From contig NZ_CP029043.1 in NCBI RefSeq assembly GCF_003074055.1, positions 310,001 to 374,000 of the forward strand: a DNA stretch of 64,000 bases, read 5' to 3'. Positions 39,017 through 47,197 of this stretch are shown here, in pieces (within the stretch, counting starts at the first letter, position 1; each line of letters starts with the position of its first letter). Position numbers and translations under genes: made by a program. Source of the DNA: Streptomyces nigra. GTDB taxonomy: Bacteria > Actinomycetota > Actinomycetes > Streptomycetales > Streptomycetaceae. The notes beneath the pieces were generated by a model, which was not told the DNA's origin, did not search any database, and saw only the letters and a list, made by a program, of their open reading frames with translations.

Positions 39017-39373
39017 ATGTCCTCGCCGTCCGTCCGCCGTGTCATGCCCATCATCCGGTCGGAGGCCCTGGAGGAGAGCCGGGACTTCTACGGCCTCTTG
39101 GGCCTCGAGGAGGTCATGAACCACGGCTGGATCATGACGCTGGCCTCCCCGTCCACTCCGGCGGCCCAGATCAGCGTCATGACGAGCGACAAGACGGCCC
39201 CGGTCACGCCCGACGCGAGCATCGAGGTCGACGACGTGGACGCGGCCTACGCCGCGATGCGCGAGAGCGGCGCGGAGATCGTCCACCCGCTGCAGGACGA
39301 GGAGTGGGGCGTACGGCGCTTCTTCGTCCGCGACCCGAACGGCCGGGTGATCAATGTGCTGAGCCACCGCTGA
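39017..39373 (+). CDS. VOC (glyoxalase/bleomycin-resistance) superfamily protein
   Basis: A 118-residue single VOC module: RRVMPIIRSEALEESRDFYGLLGLEEVMNHGWIMTLASP followed by SIEVDDVDAAYAAMRESGAEIVHPLQDEEWGVRRFFVRDPNGRVINVLSH, the strand order of bleomycin-resistance/glyoxalase-like proteins. The metal-ligand positions are not all conserved, so it may be a binding protein rather than a metalloenzyme. The ATG at 39017 has AGGAG six bases ahead. It is single, downstream of the MITE pair, with no recognisable partner. Confidence 0.88.
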   Translation: MSSPSVRRVMPIIRSEALEESRDFYGLLGLEEVMNHGWIMTLASPSTPAAQISVMTSDKTAPVTPDASIEVDDVDAAYAAMRESGAEIVHPLQDEEWGVRRFFVRDPNGRVINVLSHR

Positions 39374-39427
39374 AGCATTCGGGCCGACCTGCCCGCCTCG
39401 TGACCGAGGGGCCTCGCTCGCTTCGGG

Positions 39428-40435
39428 TCAGGAAGCGCGGCGGAAGACCGCGGCCGGGCCTATGACGCCCGGGCCGAACTTGTCACGGACGCGGTCGACG
39501 GCGTCCTCGGCGACCAGCCGTGCCTCGCGCGCCTCGTCCAGGCTGATCTGCTGGGCGACCTGGTCGGCGCCGACGAGATCCGTACCCTTGAGGGTGAGTC
39601 CGGTGAGCCGGCCGCGCTGAAGGCCGGCGGCGTCCATCAGCTGGTAGGCCATCGCCCGCAGATCGTCGTCGTGCGCGGACGCCTCCGGGAGGCGGCGGGT
39701 CCGCTCCCAGCCGCCGCCTCCGGCGAACGACAGTTTCAGGGTGAGCGCGCGGGCGGCCTGGTCCCTGCGGCGCAGCAGCAGACCGAGCTGGACGACCAGG
39801 TCGAGGAGGGCGGCGCGGACGGTGGCGCCGTCCAGGGTGTGCCGGGAGAAGGTGTGCCGGACGGACGCCGTCGGGGGCAGGGCGCGGGGGACGACGGGGC
39901 GCGGGTCGACGCCGCGCGCCCTGTCGGTCGCCGTACGGCCCGCCCGGCCGCCCAGCAGGCGCTGCACCGTGGCAGGCGGCACGGAGGCGAGCAGGCCGAC
40001 ATTGTGGATGCCGTACGCGCGCAGCGCCTCCGCCTGCCGGGGGCCGATGCCGTGCAGGGCGTCGACCGGCAGTGGGCCGAGCCAGTCGGTGACCTCGTCG
40101 GGGCCGACGGCCAGGACTCCGCCGGGTGCGGGGACCTGCGCGGAGGCGGTGGCCGCGACGGTGATCGACGGTCCGATGCCGACCCGCACGTCCACGCCCA
40201 GCCGGGAGAGGGTGCGTACCCGCAGGACCTCGCCGAGGCGCCGGGTGTCCGGGCCGTGGTAGCGCAGGGCGCCCTTCAGCTCGACCAGGGCCGCGGAGGG
40301 CGGCAGGGCCTGTACGACGGGTGACAGCTCGGACAGTTCCTCCAGTACCCGCCGGTATGTCTCCTCCCCCAGCCGGTCCGGGCACCGTACGTGCATCACC
40401 GTCGAGATCCTGCGCGCCGGTCCGTCCGTCGTCAT
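39428..40435 (-). CDS. DNA polymerase Y family protein, apparently catalytically inactive
   Basis: A 335-residue protein related to DinB/ImuB. The palm, HhH thumb (LGPLPVDALHGIGPRQAEALRAYGIHNVGLLASVP) and little finger (SVRHTFSRHTLDGATVRAALLDLVVQLGLLLRRRDQAARALTLKLSF) are recognisable. The N-terminal D-x-D segment is replaced by MHVRCPD and the S-x-DE motif by ALVELKGAL, so the metal-binding carboxylates are missing. This is the ImuB pattern of a non-catalytic Y-family adaptor. No imuA or dnaE2 is in the window. The start codon overlaps the ATG of the divergent frame at 40434, so the leader is short; TCGAAC half-sites lie just upstream. Confidence 0.85.
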   Translation of the reverse strand: MTTDGPARRISTVMHVRCPDRLGEETYRRVLEELSELSPVVQALPPSAALVELKGALRYHGPDTRRLGEVLRVRTLSRLGVDVRVGIGPSITVAATASAQVPAPGGVLAVGPDEVTDWLGPLPVDALHGIGPRQAEALRAYGIHNVGLLASVPPATVQRLLGGRAGRTATDRARGVDPRPVVPRALPPTASVRHTFSRHTLDGATVRAALLDLVVQLGLLLRRRDQAARALTLKLSFAGGGGWERTRRLPEASAHDDDLRAMAYQLMDAAGLQRGRLTGLTLKGTDLVGADQVAQQISLDEAREARLVAEDAVDRVRDKFGPGVIGPAAVFRRAS

Positions 40436-40466
40436 GTCCCACCTCCCGCACTCACCCCTTCACGGT

Positions 40467-40538
40467 ATCGAACAAATAATCGAACACGCGAGGGCGCGCC
40501 GGGTGGATCTTGAGCTTAGAATCAAAAATGTGTTCGAT
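40467..40538. promoter_or_regulatory. TCGAAC half-site cluster (SOS-box-like)
   Basis: ATCGAACA occurs at 40467-40474 and again at 40479-40486, and its complement TGTTCGAT is at 40531-40538. Actinobacterial LexA boxes are TCGAAC-N4-GTTCGA. Two direct half-sites 12 bases apart are unusual, but the site lies upstream of a Y-family polymerase gene, a common SOS target. Confidence 0.42.
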
Positions 40539-40868
40539 GACCTGCCGCCCGACCTGGACCGACTGCGCACGCTGCGCGTCTGGCACGCCCTGTGGGTCCA
40601 GCGCATCGACGCCAAGATCGCGGCGCTGCAGCGGCGCCAGGCCGAGGAGGAGAACGGCCGGCGGCGCCGCCCCCGGCCCCCGGAGTGGATCGTCGAGCTC
40701 GGCATCGGTGCCGACCGCTCCCCCGTCCAGGTCCATGCCGGCGACTGCCATATGGCGGGCGAGCGGCGCCGGGCGGTGAGCCGGGACGAGGCGCGCCGGC
40801 TGCTCGCGACCGGCCTGGAGGGTTGCAGCCACTGCCGCCCGGCGGCCCGGCTGCACATCATCGAGTGA
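40530..40868 (+). CDS. DUF6233 family protein
   Basis: A 112-residue protein of the Streptomyces DUF6233 family: DLPPDLDRLRTLRVWHALWVQRIDAKIAALQRRQAEEE, a basic Pro-rich linker, PPEWIVELGIGADRSPVQVHAGDCHMAGERRRAVSRDEARRLL, and a C-terminal CSHCRP that with the earlier Cys-His (GDCHM) may bind a metal. The GTG at 40530 is chosen because homologues begin at DLPPDL; an ATG at 40434 would overlap the divergent polymerase gene's start. The function is unknown. Confidence 0.72.
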   Translation: MFDDLPPDLDRLRTLRVWHALWVQRIDAKIAALQRRQAEEENGRRRRPRPPEWIVELGIGADRSPVQVHAGDCHMAGERRRAVSRDEARRLLATGLEGCSHCRPAARLHIIE

Positions 40869-40894
40869 GAGCCACCCCGCCGGCCGCGCTCAGA

Positions 40895-41704
40895 TCACTG
40901 CCCCGCCAGTTCGCGCAGGGCGCGCGTGGTGGGCGACCCGGGATCGCCGGTGATGAGAACGACCTCCTGGTCGTCCTCGGGCACGAGCAGCACGTCGCAG
41001 TTCAGCCGGAGCGGACCGGCCTCGGGGTGTTCGAACGTCTTCGTGCGATGGCCGGGCGCGTGCACGGGACGCGTCCGCCAGATCCGCCGGAACTCCTCGC
41101 TCCCGGCGTGCAGTTCGGCGAGCAGGGCCGTCAGCTCCGGGTCGTCCGGGTAGCGGTCGGCGGCCCGGCGCAGCCGCGCCACGACGATGTGCCCGAACTC
41201 CTCGGCACCGGAGTCCGTGTACGCCGCGCCCTCCCCCAGGAAGCGGCGCCGGGCCAGATTGGCCGGCCGGCGTTCGAAGTCGCCGCCGAGCAGCGCCCGG
41301 GCCAGCGGGTTCCAGGCCACGACACCGTACGCCGCGTCGGTGACGACGGCCGCGGTGAGCGGCAGCCGGTCCAGCATCCGGGCCACGTGCGGCCGCACCC
41401 GTCGTACGGCGGTACGGGCGGGCGGTACGTCTGCCCCGGCCAGCCGGAACAGATGGCTGCGCTCGGCCGGGGTGAGACGCAGCGCACGGGCCAGCCCGTC
41501 GAGGATCCGGGGCGAGGGCCGTGGCCCCCGGGCCTGCTCCAGCCGTGTGTAGTAGTCGACGGACATATGGGCGAGCTCGGCCATCTCCTCGCGCCGCAGA
41601 CCCGGCGTACGGCGGACGCCGCCCGTCGCCGTGAGCCCCACCTCGTGCGGGAGCAGTCCGGCCCGGCGGTCCCGCAGGAAGCGGGCGAGTTCCTGCCGCG
41701 CCAT
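40895..41704 (-). CDS. XRE family regulator, MmyB-like
   Basis: A 269-residue regulator: an XRE HTH (LARFLRDRRAGLLPHEVGL ... RRTPGLRREEMAELAHMSVDYYTRLEQARGPRPSPRILDGLARAL) followed by an MmyB-like domain (HVARMLDRLPLTAAVVTDAAYGVVAWNPLARALLG ... TFEHPEAGPLRLNCDVLLVPEDDQEVVLIT). It is divergent from the SDR gene at 41790 across 85 bases, the standard arrangement in which this regulator type controls a neighbouring short-chain dehydrogenase. It is a paralogue of the regulator at 28000. Confidence 0.92.
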   Translation of the reverse strand: MARQELARFLRDRRAGLLPHEVGLTATGGVRRTPGLRREEMAELAHMSVDYYTRLEQARGPRPSPRILDGLARALRLTPAERSHLFRLAGADVPPARTAVRRVRPHVARMLDRLPLTAAVVTDAAYGVVAWNPLARALLGGDFERRPANLARRRFLGEGAAYTDSGAEEFGHIVVARLRRAADRYPDDPELTALLAELHAGSEEFRRIWRTRPVHAPGHRTKTFEHPEAGPLRLNCDVLLVPEDDQEVVLITGDPGSPTTRALRELAGQ

Positions 41705-41789
41705 GCCACCTCCTGTGCGGTGCCCGGTACGGCGTGCCTGGTACAACCTGTCCCTGGCTGGGCACCCACCGCCAGGGCAGCGTGGTGTC

Positions 41790-42503
41790 ATGAACGATCG
41801 CACAGCTCTGGTCACCGGTGCCAACAAGGGCATCGGCAAGCACATCGCCCGGCTCCTCGCGGCCGAGGGCTTCACCGTGTACGTCGGCTCCCGCGACCCG
41901 GAACGCGGACGGCGGGCCGTCGAGGAGATCGGTGCCGCCGCCCGACCTGTCGTCCTGGACGTGACGGACCCGGGCACCGTCGAAGGTGCCGCGTCCCGGA
42001 TCGACCGCCTGGACGTCCTCGTCAACAACGCCGGCATCTCACCGTCGCTCGCCCCGCCCACCGACACCGGCGCCGAGGAGTTCCGGCGCACCTACGAGAC
42101 CAACGTCTACGGCGTGGTGACGGTGACCAACGCCTTCCTGCCCGCCCTGCGCCGCTCCCCGCGCCCCCGGATCGTCAACGTCTCCAGCGGGACGGGGTCC
42201 CTGACGTGGAGCACGCACCCCAACCCGCAGTTCACGCCGGGCAACGGGGCCGGTGCCGCGTACCGCTCCTCGAAGGCGGCGCTGAACGCCCTCACCGTCT
42301 TCTACGCGCAGACGCTGGCCGAGGACGGCTTCAAGGTCAACGCGCTCGCCCCCGGCCTGCGGGCCACCGATCTCAACCCCAGGGCAGCGACGGGCGGCGA
42401 CCCGGCCGAGGCCGCCCGGGGCGCCGTGCACCTGGCCCTGCTCCCGGCCGACGGCCCGACGGGCGGCTTCTTCTCCTGGGACGGGACACCTGTGCCCTGG
42501 TGA
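41790..42503 (+). CDS. SDR family oxidoreductase
   Basis: A 237-residue carbonyl-reductase-like SDR: RTALVTGANKGIGKHIARLL at the N-terminus, DVLVNNAGIS, catalytic Ser in RIVNVSSGTGSL and Tyr-Lys in AAYRSSKAALN. The ending DGPTGGFFSWDGTPVPW matches carbonyl reductases. It is divergent from an MmyB-like regulator that probably represses it and responds to a substrate-like ligand. The ATG at 41790 lacks a strong ribosome-binding site. The substrate is probably a small carbonyl compound. Confidence 0.94.
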   Translation: MNDRTALVTGANKGIGKHIARLLAAEGFTVYVGSRDPERGRRAVEEIGAAARPVVLDVTDPGTVEGAASRIDRLDVLVNNAGISPSLAPPTDTGAEEFRRTYETNVYGVVTVTNAFLPALRRSPRPRIVNVSSGTGSLTWSTHPNPQFTPGNGAGAAYRSSKAALNALTVFYAQTLAEDGFKVNALAPGLRATDLNPRAATGGDPAEAARGAVHLALLPADGPTGGFFSWDGTPVPW

Positions 42504-42536
42504 GTGTTCTCCGCCGGCTGCCCCCGCCCCGCCCGA

Positions 42537-42905
42537 TCAGCCGACGCTGATACAGAAGGGGTGCCCGACAGGATCGGTGAGGACCCGGGCCCTGTCCCCG
42601 TGCGACTGATGATCGGGCCGGCCCGCCCCGAACTCCCGCAGCCGCGCCTCGACTTCGCCCAGGTCCTCGTCACCGATGCGGAAGCACAGGTGCAGTTGCT
42701 GCGGCTGATCCTGGCCCGGCCAGCTCGGCGCCTGATAGTCGTCCACCCGCTGGAAGCCGATGACGAGCCCGTGCTCCCCTTCGAGACCCGCGAAGTCGGC
42801 GTCGGATCTCGGGTGCAACTCCAGCCCGGTGGCCCGCTGGTAGAAGGCGGCCAGCGCCAGTGGGTCGGGGCAGTCGAGCGTGATCGCAGCCAACTGCAGG
42901 GGCAT
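42537..42905 (-). CDS. VOC superfamily protein (glyoxalase-like)
   Basis: A 122-residue VOC protein: LAAITLDCPDPLALAAFYQRATGLELHPRSDADFAGLEGEHGLVIGFQRVDDYQAPSWP, then QLHLCFRIGDEDLGEVEARLREFGAG, then VLTDPVGHPFCIS. This 'glyoxalase-like domain' type is frequent in Streptomyces and uncharacterised. It is convergent with the SDR gene (33 bases) and 97 bases downstream of the MBL gene's stop. Confidence 0.88.
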   Translation of the reverse strand: MPLQLAAITLDCPDPLALAAFYQRATGLELHPRSDADFAGLEGEHGLVIGFQRVDDYQAPSWPGQDQPQQLHLCFRIGDEDLGEVEARLREFGAGRPDHQSHGDRARVLTDPVGHPFCISVG

Positions 42906-43002
42906 GAAACCTCCGAGGCCGCCCGAGAAGTGCCGGTGAACTCCCGTACGGGAGCTCGGGATCAGCCTAATTTGAGGGGGCCCGGGCGGCGGGGCCCGGG
43001 TG

Positions 43003-43869
43003 TCACTTCGACGGCTTGAGCGTCTTCGCCGCGCCCCAGAGCGAGCCGGGGTTGGCGCGATGCGGGTGGCGGGCCAGCATCGTGCGGTAGAACTCGACCG
43101 CGTCGGCCGTGCTCGCCAGGGTCTTCTCGATGTCGGCGAGGTAGTCGATCGACTGCTGGACGACGACCGGGTCGTCGTCGTGGTCGGGGTGCTTGTGACC
43201 GGCGACGACGTGGTCCGCACCGAGGCCCTGGACCCTGCGCAGCGCGGCCGCCCACTCGGCGCGCGAGGCGGCGTCGGTCTCGGCGAGGTACATGTGGGTG
43301 TTGTTGTAGACGACATCGCCGGCGACGACGAGCCCGGCGTCGGGAGCCCACAGCACGGTGCTGCCGGCCGTGTCGGTGTGACCGGTCTCGATCACCCTCA
43401 GCTCGTGCCCTTCCAGGAGGATGCGGTCGCCCTCCAGCTCGTCCGGGACGACCGCGTCCGGGATCCGCCCGGGGAAGAGCCGGCCCCAGAACCCCTCGAT
43501 GTAGTCGTCCGCGGTCTGGAGACGCGCGCCGGCGACGGTCCCGGCCGTCGCGACGGCCCGCACTCCGGGGAACGCCGCGGCCAGCTGCCCGATGCCGAAC
43601 AGATGGTCGCCGTGGCCGTGCGTGACGTAGATGTGCGTGAGGTTCCGTTCATGGCCCCTGATCCACTCGATCAGCTGCTCGTTCTGCTCGATCGTCGTGA
43701 ACGTGTCGACGAGCACGGCATCGCGTTCACCCTGGATCAAAGTCGCCGAGTTCATCACCCAGCGCAGATCAGAGCCCTCGTCGCCGCTCTCCGGAAGGTC
43801 ACGGACCACCCCCTCACGGCGCGCCAGCAGTGTGTCGTACGTCAGTTTCCTCACGGGTTCCGTCGTCAT
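43003..43869 (-). CDS. MBL-fold metallo-hydrolase
   Basis: A 288-residue metallo-beta-lactamase-fold hydrolase. The signature THGHGDHLFGIGQLA gives HxHxDH. Further metal ligands are in IETGHTDTAGSTVL and VVAGDVVYNNTHMYL, and AGHKHPDHDDDP supplies the last His. It resembles quorum-lactonase-like hydrolases of the 'MBL fold' SoxH group. The ATG at 43869 has GAGAG upstream. It is divergent from the TetR gene at 43977, and a TTAGAT-N10-ATCTAA palindrome lies between, so it is probably under TetR control. A paralogue is at 55998. Confidence 0.93.
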   Translation of the reverse strand: MTTEPVRKLTYDTLLARREGVVRDLPESGDEGSDLRWVMNSATLIQGERDAVLVDTFTTIEQNEQLIEWIRGHERNLTHIYVTHGHGDHLFGIGQLAAAFPGVRAVATAGTVAGARLQTADDYIEGFWGRLFPGRIPDAVVPDELEGDRILLEGHELRVIETGHTDTAGSTVLWAPDAGLVVAGDVVYNNTHMYLAETDAASRAEWAAALRRVQGLGADHVVAGHKHPDHDDDPVVVQQSIDYLADIEKTLASTADAVEFYRTMLARHPHRANPGSLWGAAKTLKPSK

Positions 43870-43906
43870 GGGGTCTCTCCGAATCGGTCCATCCAGCACA
43901 GGCGAT

Positions 43907-43930
43907 ATTAGATTCTATACAACATCTAAT
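43907..43930. promoter_or_regulatory. TetR-type operator, site 1
   Basis: ATTAGAT (43907-43913) and ATCTAAT (43924-43930) form a perfect palindrome with a 10-base spacer in the AT-rich gap between the divergent MBL and TetR genes. A site with the same core, TAGAT-N10-ATCTA, lies at 44635, in front of the hydrolase-oxidase gene. Confidence 0.8.
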
Positions 43931-43976
43931 CGGTGGATACGATGGATGGCAACCGACATCTACCGGGAGGTACCCG

Positions 43977-44567
43977 ATGGGCCGCGCCTCGAAGGCTCAG
44001 GCACAGGAGAACCGACAGCGGGTCGTGGAGACCGCCTCCCGGCTGTTCCGCGAACAGGGCACGCAGGTCAGCGTCGCCGACCTGATGAAGGCCGTCGGCC
44101 TCACCCACGGCGGCTTCTACAAGCAGTTCGCCTCCAAAGAGGCCCTCGTCGACGAGGCGACGGCCCACGCCTTCGAGGAGTTCACGCGGCAGTACTTGCC
44201 CGCGTCCGGCTCCGACTCTGCCCCCGACTCCGACTCCGGAGACACCGCCACTCAAGAAGGCCTCACCCAGGAGGAGTTGATAGACGTCTACCTCTCCGCC
44301 GAGCACCGGGACAACGCGGCGGACGGCTGCCCGCTCGCCGGGTTCGCCCCCGATCGGGCGCGCGCCACCGGCGACTCGGAGGCGCATCGCGTGTACGCGC
44401 AGGGCGCGCGCGACTTCGCCGAGGCGCTCGCGACCGAGGATCAGAACGGCCTCACCCGGCTGTCCACCCTGGTCGGCGCCCTCACCCTCGCCCGGGCCAC
44501 CAAGGGCACACCCATCTCCGACGAGATCCTCGACGCCGCCCGCGCGGCACTGACGGAAAGCGACTGA
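43977..44567 (+). CDS. TetR family transcriptional regulator
   Basis: A 196-residue TetR regulator: RQRVVETASRLFREQGTQVSVADLMKAVGLTHGGFYKQFASKEALVDEA is the HTH, with GFYKQF as the recognition helix. The ligand domain has an acidic Ser/Asp-rich insert (residues ~78-92) and the TetR_C NGCPLAGFA-like motif (DGCPLAGFAPDRARATG), found in the AcrR/YxaF-type subgroup that senses electrophiles or flavonoid-like compounds. The ATG at 43977 has GGGAGG upstream. The operator at 43907 suggests autoregulation and control of the MBL gene; the copy at 44635 adds the next gene. Confidence 0.93.
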   Translation: MGRASKAQAQENRQRVVETASRLFREQGTQVSVADLMKAVGLTHGGFYKQFASKEALVDEATAHAFEEFTRQYLPASGSDSAPDSDSGDTATQEGLTQEELIDVYLSAEHRDNAADGCPLAGFAPDRARATGDSEAHRVYAQGARDFAEALATEDQNGLTRLSTLVGALTLARATKGTPISDEILDAARAALTESD

Positions 44568-44634
44568 CCCAGGAGCCCTGAGCCCCGCCGCCCTGCCGGC
44601 CCGCCACACCCATACATGCACTCGCACACCCAGA

Positions 44635-44656
44635 ATAGATTACCAGTGACATCTAT
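44635..44656. promoter_or_regulatory. TetR-type operator, site 2
   Basis: ATAGAT (44635-44640) and ATCTAT (44651-44656) flank 10 bases, matching site 1 in core, spacing, and the T and AC that begin and end the spacer. It lies 110 bases upstream of the hydrolase-oxidase fusion start. Confidence 0.75.
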
Positions 44657-44765
44657 CACGTGGACGTGCCCTCGCTCAGCGACACACAATGAGCCGGCCG
44701 CCCCACCGGCGCCCGCCGTACATAGTGGGCGCGCCAGGGCGAACCCCTAGCCCCTGGAGATTTCT

Positions 44766-47054
44766 GTGCGTACAGAGACGACGGCCGGCCTGCTGGCACC
44801 CGGCCCTCACGAAGTGGTCGTGGACGGCCTGACCCAGCGCTACCACGTCCACGGCTCGGGCCCGATCTGCCTGGCCGTGCCCGGCGGACCGGGTGTCGCC
44901 TGGGACTCCCTGCGGGCCCCGGACCTCGAGGCGTCGCTCACCATGGTGTACGTGGAACCGCTGGGCACCGGCGGCTCGCAGCATCTCGCGTCACACCCGC
45001 ACGGCTACACCCGCGAGCGCTACACCCGAAGCCTGCTGGGCCTGCTCGACCGGCTGGCCCTCCCCCAGGTCTTCCTGCTCGGCCACTCGCACGGCGGCTT
45101 CGTCTCACAGCACTTCGCCCTGCACCACCCGGACCGGCTCCACGGTCTGGTCCTGTACGACAGCGCTCCGGTGACGGGCCCCGAGCACGGCGCCGAAGCC
45201 GCGGCCCGGGTGGGCGAGTTCGTCCAGCGCCACCAGGGACAGGCCGAACTTCCCGCGGCGCTCGCCGCCCTCCAGAATGTCGGCGCCTGCACGGACGACG
45301 AGACGATCACAGCGGCCCTTCGCGGCCTCGTGCCGCTCTACTTCGCACGCTACTGGGACCGCGAGGACGAGTTCCGCCACTTCCGCGAGACGCTCACATG
45401 CACGTATGTGTCCTCCCTGGACGAGAACGGAGAACCCGACCTCGTCGACGACCGGGCGCACCTCCCGGAGTTGACGGTGCCGACCCTGGTCGTGGTCGGC
45501 CGGCACGACATCATCTGCGGCCCACGGTGGGCACGGGAACTGCACGCCCTGATACCCGGGTCCCGACTGGTCGTCCTGGAGGACAGCGGGCATCTGGGCC
45601 ACGTGGAGGAACCCGAGGCGTTCGCGAGCGCGGTACGCACGTTCGTGGCGTCGACGCAGACGGGCGAGGAGCTCCGCACTGTGGGCGCTGTCCCTGAGGA
45701 CCTGCGGGACGTCGTCGGCCCCGTGCTGCTCCCCGGCATGGACGGCTATGCGGCCGAATGCGCCACCTTCAATCTGAACCATGCGTACCAGCCCGCCATT
45801 GTGGTGGCCGCGGCCTGCGAGGCCGACGTCCGCAAGGCGGTGCGGTTCGCCGCCGGACAGGGCATGCCGATCGCGGTGAAGTCCGCGGGGCACCAGTTCG
45901 CCGGGGCGGCGGCAGGCGCCCTGCTCATCACGACGGAGCGGATGAAGCGCATGTCGGTCGACCCCGAGGCGCGCGCCGTCCGGGCCGAGGCCGGGCTGCG
46001 TTGGAGCGAGGTGCTGCCGCACACCGCGCGTGCGGGTCTCACCCCGATCGCGGGTTCCGCTCCCGAGGTCGGGGTCGTCGGCTACACCCTGGGCGGTGGG
46101 CACAGCCCACTGCTCGGCCGGTCCCACGGATACGCGGCCGACCATGTGCGCCGTATGAACGTGGTGACAGCGGACGGGGAACTGCGCACGGTGACGCCGG
46201 ACAACGAACCGGACCTGTTCTGGGCCCTGCTCGGCGGCAAGGGCAACTTCGGCGTGGTGACGGAGATCGAGTTCGATGTGTTCCGGGTGACCCGCTTCTA
46301 CGGCGGCGGCCTCTACTTCTCCGGCGAGGATCTGGCGCCGGTGCTGGAGACCTGGCGGTCGTGGGTGCCCAAGGCGCCGGAGGAGATGACGTCGTCGCTG
46401 GCCGTCCAGCGGCTCCCGGACCTGCCGGCGTTGCCGCCGCCCCTGCGGGGAGCTTTCGTCGTGCACGTGCGGATCGGCTACCTGGGTTCGCAGGAGGACG
46501 CTGAGAGACTCATCGCCCCGCTGCGCGCCTCGGCTCCCGTCCTGCTGGACGCGGTCGGCGAGAAGCCCATCACCTCGCTCGGGGAGATCCACAGTGATCC
46601 GGTGGACCCGATGCCGTACGTCGAACGGAGCGTGGCCCTGCGGGAGTTCCCCCGGAAGGCGGCGGAGGTCTTGGTAGATCTCATCGGCCCCGGATCGGAC
46701 AGCAGGCTGGCGCATTTCGAGATCCGCTCGCTCGGCGGTGCCCTGGACCGGGAGCCGCGCGTCGCCAACGCGGTGTCCGTACGAGGGATCCCGTTCGTGG
46801 TCGTCGGATTCGCGGTCGGAGGAGCTGAGCGGACGGACGAACTGCGGGAGCACCTGGCGGAGGTCGTGGACGGACTGGCGCCATGGGCCGCGGACAGGAG
46901 CATGGTGAACTTCCTCTCAGCGGACGAGGCCAGGGACGAGGAGGGTGTGCGGGCGGCATTCGGGCCGGAGCGCTACCGGAGACTGTCCGAGGTGAAGCGT
47001 CACTACGACCCCGCCAACCTCTTCCGCTTCCAGCACAACGTCCTCCCCGCCTGA
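44766..47054 (+). CDS. Fusion of alpha/beta hydrolase and FAD-dependent (BBE-like) oxidase
   Basis: A 762-residue two-domain enzyme. Residues 1-~300 are an alpha/beta hydrolase of the proline-iminopeptidase type, with oxyanion loop PGGPG (39-43), nucleophile Ser108 in GHSHGG, Asp248 in GRHDIICGP and His276 in SGHLGHVEEP. Residues ~310-762 are a berberine-bridge-type FAD oxidase: the FAD-binding AVKSAGHQFAGAAAG with His376, GVVGYTLGGGHSPLLGRSHG, and the C-terminal YDPANLFRFQHNVLP. There is no signal peptide. The GTG at 44766 has GGAG upstream. A hydrolysis step coupled to oxidation of the product is plausible. A TetR-type palindrome lies upstream. The domains normally occur as separate proteins. 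Confidence 0.92.
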   Translation: MRTETTAGLLAPGPHEVVVDGLTQRYHVHGSGPICLAVPGGPGVAWDSLRAPDLEASLTMVYVEPLGTGGSQHLASHPHGYTRERYTRSLLGLLDRLALPQVFLLGHSHGGFVSQHFALHHPDRLHGLVLYDSAPVTGPEHGAEAAARVGEFVQRHQGQAELPAALAALQNVGACTDDETITAALRGLVPLYFARYWDREDEFRHFRETLTCTYVSSLDENGEPDLVDDRAHLPELTVPTLVVVGRHDIICGPRWARELHALIPGSRLVVLEDSGHLGHVEEPEAFASAVRTFVASTQTGEELRTVGAVPEDLRDVVGPVLLPGMDGYAAECATFNLNHAYQPAIVVAAACEADVRKAVRFAAGQGMPIAVKSAGHQFAGAAAGALLITTERMKRMSVDPEARAVRAEAGLRWSEVLPHTARAGLTPIAGSAPEVGVVGYTLGGGHSPLLGRSHGYAADHVRRMNVVTADGELRTVTPDNEPDLFWALLGGKGNFGVVTEIEFDVFRVTRFYGGGLYFSGEDLAPVLETWRSWVPKAPEEMTSSLAVQRLPDLPALPPPLRGAFVVHVRIGYLGSQEDAERLIAPLRASAPVLLDAVGEKPITSLGEIHSDPVDPMPYVERSVALREFPRKAAEVLVDLIGPGSDSRLAHFEIRSLGGALDREPRVANAVSVRGIPFVVVGFAVGGAERTDELREHLAEVVDGLAPWAADRSMVNFLSADEARDEEGVRAAFGPERYRRLSEVKRHYDPANLFRFQHNVLPA

Positions 47055-47197
47055 CGGCACCGGCACGAGGCGCACGACGACCTGGTCCCTTGCAGCAGAC
47101 CCCGCCGCCTTCCGGTCCGCAGCGGGTGCGTTCCTCACCAGCCGTCCCGATCTGCACACCACACGGGACGGACATCGCCCCGTGCCGGCCGGACCCG

